DNA of 62,859 nt, taken from positions 1 through 62,859 of the forward strand of contig JAJDUL010000019.1 in the NCBI GenBank assembly GCA_022826685.1, read 5' to 3'. The translations under genes and the position numbers were made by a program. The notes under the pieces were generated by a model. It ran no database searches, had not been told where the DNA came from, and worked only from the letters and a program-made list of their open reading frames with translations. The stretch comes from Gemmatimonadota bacterium (GTDB lineage: Bacteria > Gemmatimonadota > Gemmatimonadetes > Palauibacterales > Palauibacteraceae). This document shows positions 54,297 through 62,195 of the stretch, piece by piece. Every line of letters starts with the position of its first letter. Position 1 is the stretch's first letter.

Positions 54297-56282
54297 CTAT
54301 GCCCGGAGTTCCGGGCGGTCGCGATAGTCGTCGAGCGCCTCCGGGTTCGCGAGCGCCTCGACGTTCTTCACCGACTCCCCCAGTACTACGGCCCGCACCG
54401 CGAGTTCCGAGATCTTGGCGCTCTTCGTCCGCGGGATGTCCGCGACCTCCAGAATCCGCGCCGGAACGTGCCGGGGCGAGGCGTTCTCCCGGATCTCCCT
54501 TCGGATCCGGGCCTCCAAATCCTCGTCCAGACTCCGGCCCTCCGCGAGCCGCACGAAGAGGATGACGCGCGTGTCGTTCTCCCACGGCTGCCCGATGACG
54601 ATGGACTCCAGCACCTCCGGCAGCCGGTCAACCAGCCGGTAGATCTCCGCCGTCCCGATCCGCACTCCGCCCGCGTTCAGCGTCGCGTCGGAGCGGCCGT
54701 AGATCACCGAGCCCCCGTGCTCCGTCCACTCCATCCAGTCGCCGTGCCGCCAGACGTTGGGATACATGTCGAAGTACGCCGCGTGGAAGCGGCTCCCGTC
54801 GTCGTCTCCCCAGAACCCCGTCGGCACCGACGGGAAGGGCGCCTTGCAGACGAGTTCCCCCTTCCCCGACGGCATCGACTGCCCCTTCTCATCCCACACA
54901 TCCACGTCCATGCCCAGCGACGGTGCCTGGATCTCCCCCCGCCACACCGGGAGGAGCGGGTGCCCCACGACGAAGCCCGCGCACAGGTCCGTCCCGCCCG
55001 AGATCGAGGCGAGGTGGACATCCGGCTTCACGTCCCGGTACACGTAGTCGAACCCCTCCGGGACGAGCGGAGACCCGGTGGAGAGCAGCGTCCGCACCGA
55101 AGAGAGATCGTGCGTCTCCCGGGGCCGGAGTTCCGCCTTCCCCAGCGCGTCGATGAACTTCGCGGACACGCCGAGTTGGGTCATCCGCACTTCGTCCGCG
55201 TAGTCGAAGAGGACGCGCGGCCCGGGGTGGAAGGGCGAGCCGTCGTACAGGACCACGGTCGCCTCGCTCGCGAGCGCCGAGGAGAGCCAGTTCCACATCA
55301 TCCACCCGCAGGTGGTGTAGTAGAAGGCCCGGTCCCCCGCCCGGATGTCGGCGTGAAGCTGGTGCTCCTTCAGGTGCGTGAGGAGGACGCCGCCCGCCGC
55401 GTGGACGATGCACTTCGGGACCCCGGTCGTGCCCGAGGAGAAGAGGATGTAGAGGGGATGGTCGAACGGGAGCCGCCGGAACTCGATCTCACGGGGTTCC
55501 CACGGGCCGATGAAGTCGTCGAACAGGACGGCGCCCGGGATCGCGGAGATGTCCGGGTCGGGTTCGGTGTGGGGGACGATGATCACGCGCTCCACCGAGG
55601 GGAGGCGCCGCACGATCTCCGGCAGACGGTCGAGGCTCGAGTACCGCTTGCCCTGCCAGAAGTAGCCGTCGGCCGCGAGGAGGACGCGCGGTTCGATCTG
55701 GCCGAAGCGGTCGAGCACGCCCTGCACGCCGAAGTCGTGCGAGGCGGTGGAGATCGTCGCCCCGAGGCTCGCCGAGGCGAGCATGTACACGATGGATTCC
55801 GGCATGTTGGGGACGTAGCCGGCCACGCGGTCGCCGGGTTCGATTCCGAGCGCGTCCAGCGCCTGGGCGAGGCGCGAGGTGGCGTCGTCCAGTTGCGCCC
55901 AGGTGAGGTCGCGTCGGACGCGGTCCTCGGTCCGGAAGAGGAGCGCCGGCCCGTCGTCCCGGCGCCGGAGCAGGTTCTCCGCGTAGTTCAGCCGCGCGTC
56001 GGGGTACCAGCGCGCCCCCGGCAGGCGGTCGAAGTCGACGACCACGCGTTCGCCGCGCTCCCCGATGACGCCGCAGAAGTCCCACACCGCGTTCCAGAAC
56101 GCCTCGGGCTCGCGGGTCGACCACCGCCACAGCGCCTCCGGGGAGTCGGCGTCCGCCCCGCACTCCTCGTTCGCGAAGCGCGAGAAGCGCGCCATGTTCG
56201 TCGTCGCGGCGAAGTCCGGATCCGGGGTCCAGAGCGGCCGTTCCGCGCCCGTCACGCCCGACTGCTCCTTCCGGCCCGCCAT
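54297..56282 (-). CDS. Acetoacetyl-CoA synthetase-like ligase
   Basis: A 661-residue adenylate-forming enzyme of the acetoacetate-CoA ligase type. Motifs: LFSSGTTGVPKCIVH (phosphate loop), GGTDLCAGFV, YGRSDATLNAGGVRIG and PRTKSAKISEL with the catalytic Lys (the usual G of SGK is A). The N-terminal WYPDARLNYAENLL matches AACS. It forms acetoacetyl-CoA, or a related acyl-CoA, in the cytoplasm. A GGAGGAACGG site precedes the ATG, 4 bases after the NorB-like gene. Confidence 0.9.
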   Translation of the reverse strand: MAGRKEQSGVTGAERPLWTPDPDFAATTNMARFSRFANEECGADADSPEALWRWSTREPEAFWNAVWDFCGVIGERGERVVVDFDRLPGARWYPDARLNYAENLLRRRDDGPALLFRTEDRVRRDLTWAQLDDATSRLAQALDALGIEPGDRVAGYVPNMPESIVYMLASASLGATISTASHDFGVQGVLDRFGQIEPRVLLAADGYFWQGKRYSSLDRLPEIVRRLPSVERVIIVPHTEPDPDISAIPGAVLFDDFIGPWEPREIEFRRLPFDHPLYILFSSGTTGVPKCIVHAAGGVLLTHLKEHQLHADIRAGDRAFYYTTCGWMMWNWLSSALASEATVVLYDGSPFHPGPRVLFDYADEVRMTQLGVSAKFIDALGKAELRPRETHDLSSVRTLLSTGSPLVPEGFDYVYRDVKPDVHLASISGGTDLCAGFVVGHPLLPVWRGEIQAPSLGMDVDVWDEKGQSMPSGKGELVCKAPFPSVPTGFWGDDDGSRFHAAYFDMYPNVWRHGDWMEWTEHGGSVIYGRSDATLNAGGVRIGTAEIYRLVDRLPEVLESIVIGQPWENDTRVILFVRLAEGRSLDEDLEARIRREIRENASPRHVPARILEVADIPRTKSAKISELAVRAVVLGESVKNVEALANPEALDDYRDRPELRA

Positions 56283-56286
56283 GCCA

Positions 56287-57687
56287 TCACGCCCGTTCCT
56301 CCGACACCCACCAGTACCGGAAGGCGGGCGGCACGAGCTGCGCGAGGAGCCAGACGAAGAAGACCAGCGACAGCGTCCCGAAGACGGCGAACCCGATCCC
56401 GCTCCACGCGGACACCCAGTCCGGCGGCACGTAGGTCTCGCCCGGCGCGTGCACCGCCCGCGTCACGCCGACGGCCGTCCCCACCACGTGCAGCCAGAGG
56501 ACGAGCCCCGCCACCGAGAAGTTCAACCCGACGAGACTCCAACGCATCGCCGGCGTGTGGAGCGTGTCCCACGCGTCCTCACCCTCGCGGGCCTGGAAGT
56601 GTTCGCTCAGGATCCAGATCATCGCCCCCAGCAGGATCATCGTGTCGATGCCGATCATCGCCCCCATCGCGTGTCCCGTGACGACGTACGTCCCGTGAAT
56701 CACCGCGTTCAGCGGCGGGACCGAGATGAGGATGGCGCCGAACAGGATCGCGCACGTCCACCACTTCGCCGCCGCGAACGAGCCGCGGGCCGCGCAGAAG
56801 GCCGGGTCGCTCGGCGTCCCGAGCGCCCTCCACAGGTCGAACATGGCCCGCGCGAGCACGATGATCTCCATCATGCTCACGACGAACGCGATCCACTTCA
56901 CCGACTCCCGCCCCGGAAGATGATAGGTGTGGTGCGCGAAGTTCGTGAACGAGTTGAGCAGCCCCACGGCGAACAGCATGTACGCGGTCGTCGAGCGCCC
57001 GTAGGCGGGATCCCCCGAAATCCGCTCCCCCAGGTAGATCACGGAGCCGTACACGAAGAGGTTGAAGCTGCCCACGAGGGTCCCGGTCGCCTTCCACTGG
57101 ATCCGCATGTCCTGCACCGGATCCCCGAAGATTCCCGGGATCAGCCACATGTGCTGTTCCACGAAGGTGACGATGAAGAAGAGCATCCCCACGCCCCACA
57201 TCGTCACGTACACGGGCCGTTCCCAGAACCGCTTGCCCGCGAGCCGGAAGAAGTTCCACGCGTAGCAGATCCAGCCGACGAGGATGAGAACGGAGAAGAA
57301 GGGATGGAAGCCGACGTACTCGCGCCCCGTGCCCACGCCGAGGGCGAGCGTGAGGAGGATCCCGAGGCCGGCGAGCGTCCAGGTCAGGACCTGGACCCGG
57401 AGGCGCCACCGGTCGCCGGTCGTCGGCGGACCCTCGTCCTGCAGGAAGCGGTACACGACGGCGACGCCGCCGAGGAAGACCCAGGCGGAGGCGAAGACGG
57501 TGTGGATCGGCCGAAGCTGTCGCAGGTCGAGGCCCACCTGCTGGAACCACGGCGCGAGCGACGGCACGGAGTAGAAGGCGGCCAGGATGCCGCCCGCGAG
57601 CGTGACCGCGATCGCGATGAGTCCGCCGCGGATGAAGGTGAGCACCGCGAACTGGTGCGCGGGGTGGCCGGCCGCGAAGGGCTTCAT
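56287..57687 (-). CDS. NorB-like heme-copper subunit with unusual ligands
   Basis: A 466-residue, about 12-helix protein of the heme-copper superfamily, closest to nitric-oxide-reductase NorB. Candidate ligands: H62 (low-spin heme, RPIHTVF), H179 (FeB, EQHMWLI), H252-H253 (FeB, AHHTYH) and H339 (high-spin heme). The expected His two residues later is M341 (GHAMGAM), and the cNOR Glu four residues after the first FeB His is I183; E177 lies two residues before it. Its ATG overlaps the cytochrome stop. It probably reduces NO or O2; which is uncertain. Confidence 0.85.
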   Translation of the reverse strand: MKPFAAGHPAHQFAVLTFIRGGLIAIAVTLAGGILAAFYSVPSLAPWFQQVGLDLRQLRPIHTVFASAWVFLGGVAVVYRFLQDEGPPTTGDRWRLRVQVLTWTLAGLGILLTLALGVGTGREYVGFHPFFSVLILVGWICYAWNFFRLAGKRFWERPVYVTMWGVGMLFFIVTFVEQHMWLIPGIFGDPVQDMRIQWKATGTLVGSFNLFVYGSVIYLGERISGDPAYGRSTTAYMLFAVGLLNSFTNFAHHTYHLPGRESVKWIAFVVSMMEIIVLARAMFDLWRALGTPSDPAFCAARGSFAAAKWWTCAILFGAILISVPPLNAVIHGTYVVTGHAMGAMIGIDTMILLGAMIWILSEHFQAREGEDAWDTLHTPAMRWSLVGLNFSVAGLVLWLHVVGTAVGVTRAVHAPGETYVPPDWVSAWSGIGFAVFGTLSLVFFVWLLAQLVPPAFRYWWVSEERA

Positions 57688-58499
57688 GGGAACTCCCACC
57701 ACGGCAGCGCGCCCCAGTCGAGGCTGCGGCCCGCCGCGAGCGTCTCGGTCGCCGCCTCCAGCTCCTCCCGATTCGCCTCCAGGTACCGGAGGAACGCGGT
57801 GAGCGCCGCGCGGTCCGCGTCGCCGAGCGGCGGGACCGGGGGCGGCATGCCCATCAGCGGGCGCCCCTCGGCCAGGACCTGGTCGAGCGAGTCGGGGGCG
57901 AGCGATCCCGCGACCAGCGACAGGTCCGGCGCCCCCACCGGCGAGTCGCGGAACGGGAAGTGGCACGCGCTGCACGGCCGGATCCGGTACGCCGCGAACC
58001 CGGCGGCGACTTCGGCCAGCTCCTGATCCGGCCCGTCGCCCGACCCCGCGCCACCGGACGCCCCGGCCTCGAGCGCCGCCTCGAGCGCGCTCTCGAACGC
58101 CGCCTGCGCCCCGGCCCCTTCCCCCGGCGTCCCCATCCGCAACTCGCCGCGGCCGATCTCCGGCCGGTCCATCTCCCGCAGGAAGGCCGCCATCGCCGCC
58201 GACTCGTCGTCGCTGAACCCGAGCGGCGGCATCTGCCCGCTACCTACGGTCAACAAAGAAACGAGCCGGGTGGAATCGACCCGGCTCGCGGCGTTCGTCA
58301 GATCCGGCCCGAGGAATCCCCCCTGACCGTAGAACTGGTGACACGTTTGACAGGCATACGCCTGCCAGAGCGCACGCCCTTCGCGCGCCGCCTCCGACAG
58401 CGGCTCGCTGCGCTCGTCGGAGTACACCAGCCCCGTCTGGACTCCGAAGGAGAGCACCAGCACGGCCAGAAGCAGCTTTTTCCGGGCCGGCGTAAACAT
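57684..58499 (-). CDS. Membrane-anchored diheme cytochrome c (NorC-like)
   Basis: A 271-residue protein with an N-terminal membrane helix (LLLAVLVLSFGV). A NorC-like domain has C50-x-x-C53-H54 (CQTCHQFYGQGGFLGPDLT) and QMPPLGF for the Met ligand. A second cytochrome domain has C176-x-x-C179-H180. Usual NorC has one heme, so this is an extended form. It would pass electrons to the NorB-like subunit, whose ATG overlaps its stop. Confidence 0.88.
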   Translation of the reverse strand: MFTPARKKLLLAVLVLSFGVQTGLVYSDERSEPLSEAAREGRALWQAYACQTCHQFYGQGGFLGPDLTNAASRVDSTRLVSLLTVGSGQMPPLGFSDDESAAMAAFLREMDRPEIGRGELRMGTPGEGAGAQAAFESALEAALEAGASGGAGSGDGPDQELAEVAAGFAAYRIRPCSACHFPFRDSPVGAPDLSLVAGSLAPDSLDQVLAEGRPLMGMPPPVPPLGDADRAALTAFLRYLEANREELEAATETLAAGRSLDWGALPWWEFP

Positions 58500-58659
58500 G
58501 GGGAGCGCTCGAAGGGGTTGGAGTCGCGTGATCTCGGACCCCGAGATGATCTTCCCTCAAGGCGACAGTCGTCAAGCGCGACCGGGAAGCTTGACCGCAC
58601 TACCTTACGAAAGCAGGCTTGGCCGTAAGGTGGTGGAGTCCACGCGGGGAGGAAAACCC

Positions 58660-58902
58660 ATGCTCGTCAAGGTAACGGCGAAGCGACAAGTCACTCTTCC
58701 GGCGCATGTCCTGGACGTCATGGGCGTCGGACCCGGCGACCGTCTCGAACTGCTGGAGGGGCCCCACGGCTTCGTCATACGACCGCACAAGATCGACCTG
58801 TCGCGCTTGGCCCCGCTGAGGGAACAAATCGACCCCGAGATCGAGCCCTTTGACGTTCACGCCTTCCGCTCCCAGCGGCATGATCGTTCGCTACGGGATT
58901 GA
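58660..58902 (+). CDS. AbrB/SpoVT-type antitoxin (orphan)
   Basis: An 80-residue swapped-hairpin AbrB-type protein: MLVKVTAKRQVTLPAHVLDV, then GPGDRLELLEGPHGFVI. GGGGAGGAAAACCC precedes the ATG. Antitoxins of this size normally precede a PIN-domain VapC. Here the overlapping toxin frame ends after 19 residues, so the antitoxin has no intact partner. Confidence 0.85.
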   Translation: MLVKVTAKRQVTLPAHVLDVMGVGPGDRLELLEGPHGFVIRPHKIDLSRLAPLREQIDPEIEPFDVHAFRSQRHDRSLRD

Positions 58903-58939
58903 CACATCCGTTAGGCGCGTTCAGACCTTGACACCTTGA
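58880..58939 (+). pseudogene. Truncated PIN-domain toxin (VapC) start
   Basis: An ATG at 58880 overlaps the antitoxin gene and starts MIVRYGIDTSV, the N-terminus of VapC toxins with the first catalytic Asp. After that the frame diverges (RRVQTLTP) and stops at 58939; none of the remaining PIN domain (about 120 residues) follows. The break near 58911 suggests an insertion or deletion. Confidence 0.7.
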
Positions 58940-59234
58940 CGTTGGACAAGGCGATGGCCAGCCTCCCGCGCGCCCGGTTCCTCGACCCCTGACGTGCCCG
59001 CGGGGCAACCTGCGGGAAGTGGCATTCCGGCAAAGGTGCCAACTCCTGCGGTGGACGCGTTTCCGCCGTGAAGATGAACCGTCCGCCGCCCGCCAGCCTC
59101 GGCGGGTGGTGTTCGCCGATGAGGAGATCCTGGTGTTGCGCCGCGTGGAGCGTGACCCATATGGTGCGCCACCGAGCACTCGTCGGCACATATTCGTGCG
59201 CCTCCCACCATTCCTTTGGCTCAGAGGGTTTGGA
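58940..59234. other. Intergenic stretch with a minus-strand open frame of unclear status
   Basis: No confident gene. A minus-strand open frame ends at 58911, exactly where the truncated toxin departs from family sequence, and extends to about 59227. It contains EWWEAHEYVPTSARW and LHAAQHQDLLIGEHH, which look protein-like, but I recognise no family and see no start. It may be the tail of an inserted gene fragment. A degenerate copy of the GACGTTCCC palindrome (GACGTGCCCGCGGGG) lies at 58991. Confidence 0.35.
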
Positions 59235-60230
59235 ATGACCGCTCACCGGGCCGTGCGTACCCTGCTCGCAGTTGGGGTTGCCGTCGCCGCGGCTTGCCAG
59301 CCGTCCGAGGCGCCTCGCGCCAACGAGGGCGAGAGCCGGGAGGCTGCGTCCACGACCCGGACGCCCGGTATCCAGGCCATGAACGCCTTCTACTACTACG
59401 ATGATGTTGAGGCGGCTTGGACCTTCTACACAGAGACGCTCGGTCTTCCGACCGTGGTCGACTACGGTTTCGCCAAGATCCTGCGGGTGGCCGAGTCCTC
59501 GTACCTGACCCTTGTCGACGCCGCCGAAGGAATGCACTCGACCGACGAACCCCGGACCGCCACGCTCGCCTTCGTAACCGAGCAGGTCGAGGCGTGGTGG
59601 GACTACCTGACTTCTCGAGAGGTGCCCATGCGCTCCGACTTTCGGGCGGCCGAGGGGCGTCCGCACGATGGGTTCGTGGCAGTCGATCCCGAGGGGTACC
59701 TCCTCGAGTTCGAACGATTCAATCCGCATGCCGAGAACGAGCAATTGCTGCCCAGGTTGGCAGGGGCCGAAGTTCAATATCCGGCCCAGGCAATCGAGAC
59801 GAGCCGACCCCCCGAGCTGGGGGTGCAGGCCACCGTCCTCTGGCTGTACTACCGCGACCTGGAAGGCGTCGAACGCTTCTACAGCGACATGCTCGATCGC
59901 GAAAGGATCGTCGATCAGGGTTGGGCCAAGGTCTTTCCCGTCTCTTCTTCGGGCTATCTCGGCCTCGTGGACGGGGAGCGCGGCCTCCACTCGGCGACCG
60001 ATGAGAAGAGCGTTACGGTTTCGTTCTTCACGGACGATGTGGAGGGCTGGTTCAGCTACATGCGGGGGCGCGAGGGCTTCCAGCTGCGAACCCGGGAGGT
60101 GACCGACGAGAGCGGACGGGTGAGCGTGTTCATCGGCTACGATCCTGAGGGTTACTTTCTCGAGTGGGACACTTTCCTGGACGTCGAGGGAAACGAGGAG
60201 TTGCTTGCGTTGCTGAACGGGGTGCGGTAA
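59235..60230 (+). CDS. Exported lipoprotein with two VOC (glyoxalase-like) domains
   Basis: A 331-residue lipoprotein (signal, then lipobox AVAAAC). Two VOC domains follow (about 45-180 and 190-325). Each has a short aromatic start (FYYYDDVEAAWTFYTETLG; LWLYYRDLEGVERFYSDML) and a PEGYLLEFERF/PEGYFLEWDTF end whose Glu fits the VOC metal site. An internal duplication is evident. AGAGGGTTTGGA precedes the ATG. VOC proteins include glyoxalases, dioxygenases and binders; export is unusual. Confidence 0.82.
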   Translation: MTAHRAVRTLLAVGVAVAAACQPSEAPRANEGESREAASTTRTPGIQAMNAFYYYDDVEAAWTFYTETLGLPTVVDYGFAKILRVAESSYLTLVDAAEGMHSTDEPRTATLAFVTEQVEAWWDYLTSREVPMRSDFRAAEGRPHDGFVAVDPEGYLLEFERFNPHAENEQLLPRLAGAEVQYPAQAIETSRPPELGVQATVLWLYYRDLEGVERFYSDMLDRERIVDQGWAKVFPVSSSGYLGLVDGERGLHSATDEKSVTVSFFTDDVEGWFSYMRGREGFQLRTREVTDESGRVSVFIGYDPEGYFLEWDTFLDVEGNEELLALLNGVR

Positions 60231-60514
60231 GCACCGGCATCCGGGGGAGGGCTACCCGCTTCCAAGCCCCGGATTCCAGCGCTAAGCCGCGAGGGGGAGT
60301 CGACGGCCTCCTCGGGGTTCAGCTTCCCGGTGAGGTCACGGTTGGCAACAGAAGAAGATTCTCCCCCTCGTTCAGGTGCTCTCACGCGGGCGCCTCAGCC
60401 CGACCGCGATCCGGGGTCGAAGCGTTCGCCGACGGCCGGGATGGTGCAAGACAATCCGTTCCGGAAGAAGTCCGCGGGAACGTCTTCAGGCGCTCCGCGG
60501 TTTTCGTGCGGGAG
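60231..60514. other. Gap without a gene
   Basis: No coding frame, RNA or terminator was recognised in this convergent gap. A half copy of the palindrome (CCGCGGGAACGTC) lies at 60472-60484. Confidence 0.5.
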
Positions 60515-62149
60515 TCAGTTGATGCGCTTGTCGCGGCCGGTCCATTCGCGGTCGCGGAGGATGTACTTCTGGACCTTGCCGGTGGAGGTCTTGGGGAGGG
60601 GGCCGAACTCGATCGCGTCGGGGCACTTGAAGTGGGCGATCCGGTCTCGGCAGAAGTCGATGATCTCCTGATCCGTGGCCTCGGCTTCCGGCTTCAGCGT
60701 GACGAAGGCCTTGGGGCGTTCGCCCCATTCGTCGTGGGGGACGGCGACGACGGCGCACTCCAGCACGGCAGGGTGTCGGGCGACCGTCTGCTCGACCTCG
60801 ATCGTTGAGATGTTCTCGCCTCCCGAGATGATGATGTCCTTGGCCCGGTCCCGGAGTTCGACGTAGCCGTCGGGGTGCCACACGGCGAGGTCCCCCGAGT
60901 GGAACCAGCCGCCGCGGAACGCCTCCTCCGTGGCCTCGGGCTGCGCATAGTAGCCCTTCATGACGATGTTCCCGCGCATCACGACTTCGCCCATCGTCGC
61001 GCCGTCGCGCGGCACGTCCCTGCCCTCCTCGTCGACGACCCGCATGAGGTCGGAGGTGACGAACCCCTGGCCCTGCCGGGCGAGCAGCCGGGCCTGTTCG
61101 GCGCGCGGGCGCCCGTCCCAGTCGGCGTGCCAGGCGCAGGTGGCGGTGGGGCCGTACGTCTCGGTGAGACCGTAAGCGTGGATCGGGTGGAAGTTCAGCG
61201 CCTTCAACTGCTCCAGCAGCGTCGGCGAGGGCGGCGCCCCGGCGATCATCGTCCGCACCGTGCGCTCCAGCGGCCGGGCAGCCGGATCGTTGACGAGCAT
61301 GATCTGCACGGTCGGCGCGCCGCAGTAGTGCGTGACGCCCTCCGACTCGATCAGCGCCCAGATGCGGGCCGGGTCGACGTCCCTCAGGCACACGTGCGTG
61401 CCCCCGATGGCGGTCACCGCCCACGTGAAGCACCATCCGTTGCAGTGAAACATGGGCAGCGTCCACAGATAGACGGCGCCGGGCGTCATCTCCATCTCGA
61501 TGAGTTCGCCGATCGCGTTCAGGTACGCGCCGCGGTGCGTGTACACGACGCCCTTGGGGCGGCCCGTCGTCCCCGACGTGTAGTTCATCGAGATCGGGGC
61601 TTCCTCGTCCGCCGGGCCGGCCGCGAGCGGGGGCGGCTCGCCGGTGCCGGTGGCGAAGTCCCTGGCGGAGTCGCCGGCTGAATCGGCGGCGGAAGCGAGG
61701 AACGCCTCGTAGGGGTCGCTGGGCGCCCCGGTGTCGTCGATTCGCACCACCGTCACCCCGTCACCGCGCAGCGCTTCCCGATCGATGAGGCCCTCGAGGG
61801 CCCGGTCGACGAACAGGTAACGCGCACCGCTGTGCTCCAGGATGTAGGCGATCTCGCCCGCCCCGAGCCGCGTGTTGATCGCGACGAGCACCCCGCCCGC
61901 GGCCGGCACCCCGTAGTGCGCCTCGAGCAGGGGCGGCGTGTTCGGCGACAGGAAGGCCACCCGGTCCCCAGGCCCAAGTCCGGCCCCGAGGAGTCCCGCC
62001 GCCAGCCGCCGCACGCGAAGCTCGAACTCGCGGTAGGAGTAGCTCCGGTCGCCGTGCACGACGGCCGCCTTGTCGGGGTACACGAACGCGCTCCGCCGCA
62101 GGAATTCGAGCGGCGTGAGTTTGGTCCGGTACGGGCTCCGCTCGCTCAC
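60515..62149 (-). CDS. AMP-binding acyl-CoA ligase
   Basis: A 544-residue adenylate-forming acyl-CoA synthetase, similar in outline to medium-chain or methylmercaptopropionate-CoA ligases. Motifs: NYTSGTTGRPKGVVYTHRG, GLTETYGP, GWFHSGDLAVWHPDGY, DRAKDIIISGGENIS and KTSTGKVQKYILR with the C-terminal Lys. It activates a carboxylic acid to its CoA ester in the cytoplasm; the acid is not predictable. GTG 62149 begins the conserved part. It follows a CehA-type gene by 46 bases. Confidence 0.9.
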   Translation of the reverse strand: MSERSPYRTKLTPLEFLRRSAFVYPDKAAVVHGDRSYSYREFELRVRRLAAGLLGAGLGPGDRVAFLSPNTPPLLEAHYGVPAAGGVLVAINTRLGAGEIAYILEHSGARYLFVDRALEGLIDREALRGDGVTVVRIDDTGAPSDPYEAFLASAADSAGDSARDFATGTGEPPPLAAGPADEEAPISMNYTSGTTGRPKGVVYTHRGAYLNAIGELIEMEMTPGAVYLWTLPMFHCNGWCFTWAVTAIGGTHVCLRDVDPARIWALIESEGVTHYCGAPTVQIMLVNDPAARPLERTVRTMIAGAPPSPTLLEQLKALNFHPIHAYGLTETYGPTATCAWHADWDGRPRAEQARLLARQGQGFVTSDLMRVVDEEGRDVPRDGATMGEVVMRGNIVMKGYYAQPEATEEAFRGGWFHSGDLAVWHPDGYVELRDRAKDIIISGGENISTIEVEQTVARHPAVLECAVVAVPHDEWGERPKAFVTLKPEAEATDQEIIDFCRDRIAHFKCPDAIEFGPLPKTSTGKVQKYILRDREWTGRDKRIN

Positions 62150-62195
62150 CGCGGTCCCGCCCCGCGCGCGTCCGTCGCTGGCGGCGTCCTGCCGC

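Noticed and set aside
60231..60514. Minus-strand NRDLTGKLNPEE stretch as another LRR relic
   Set aside because: Only a few residues match the LRR consensus; unlike 48843 there is no second leucine run.
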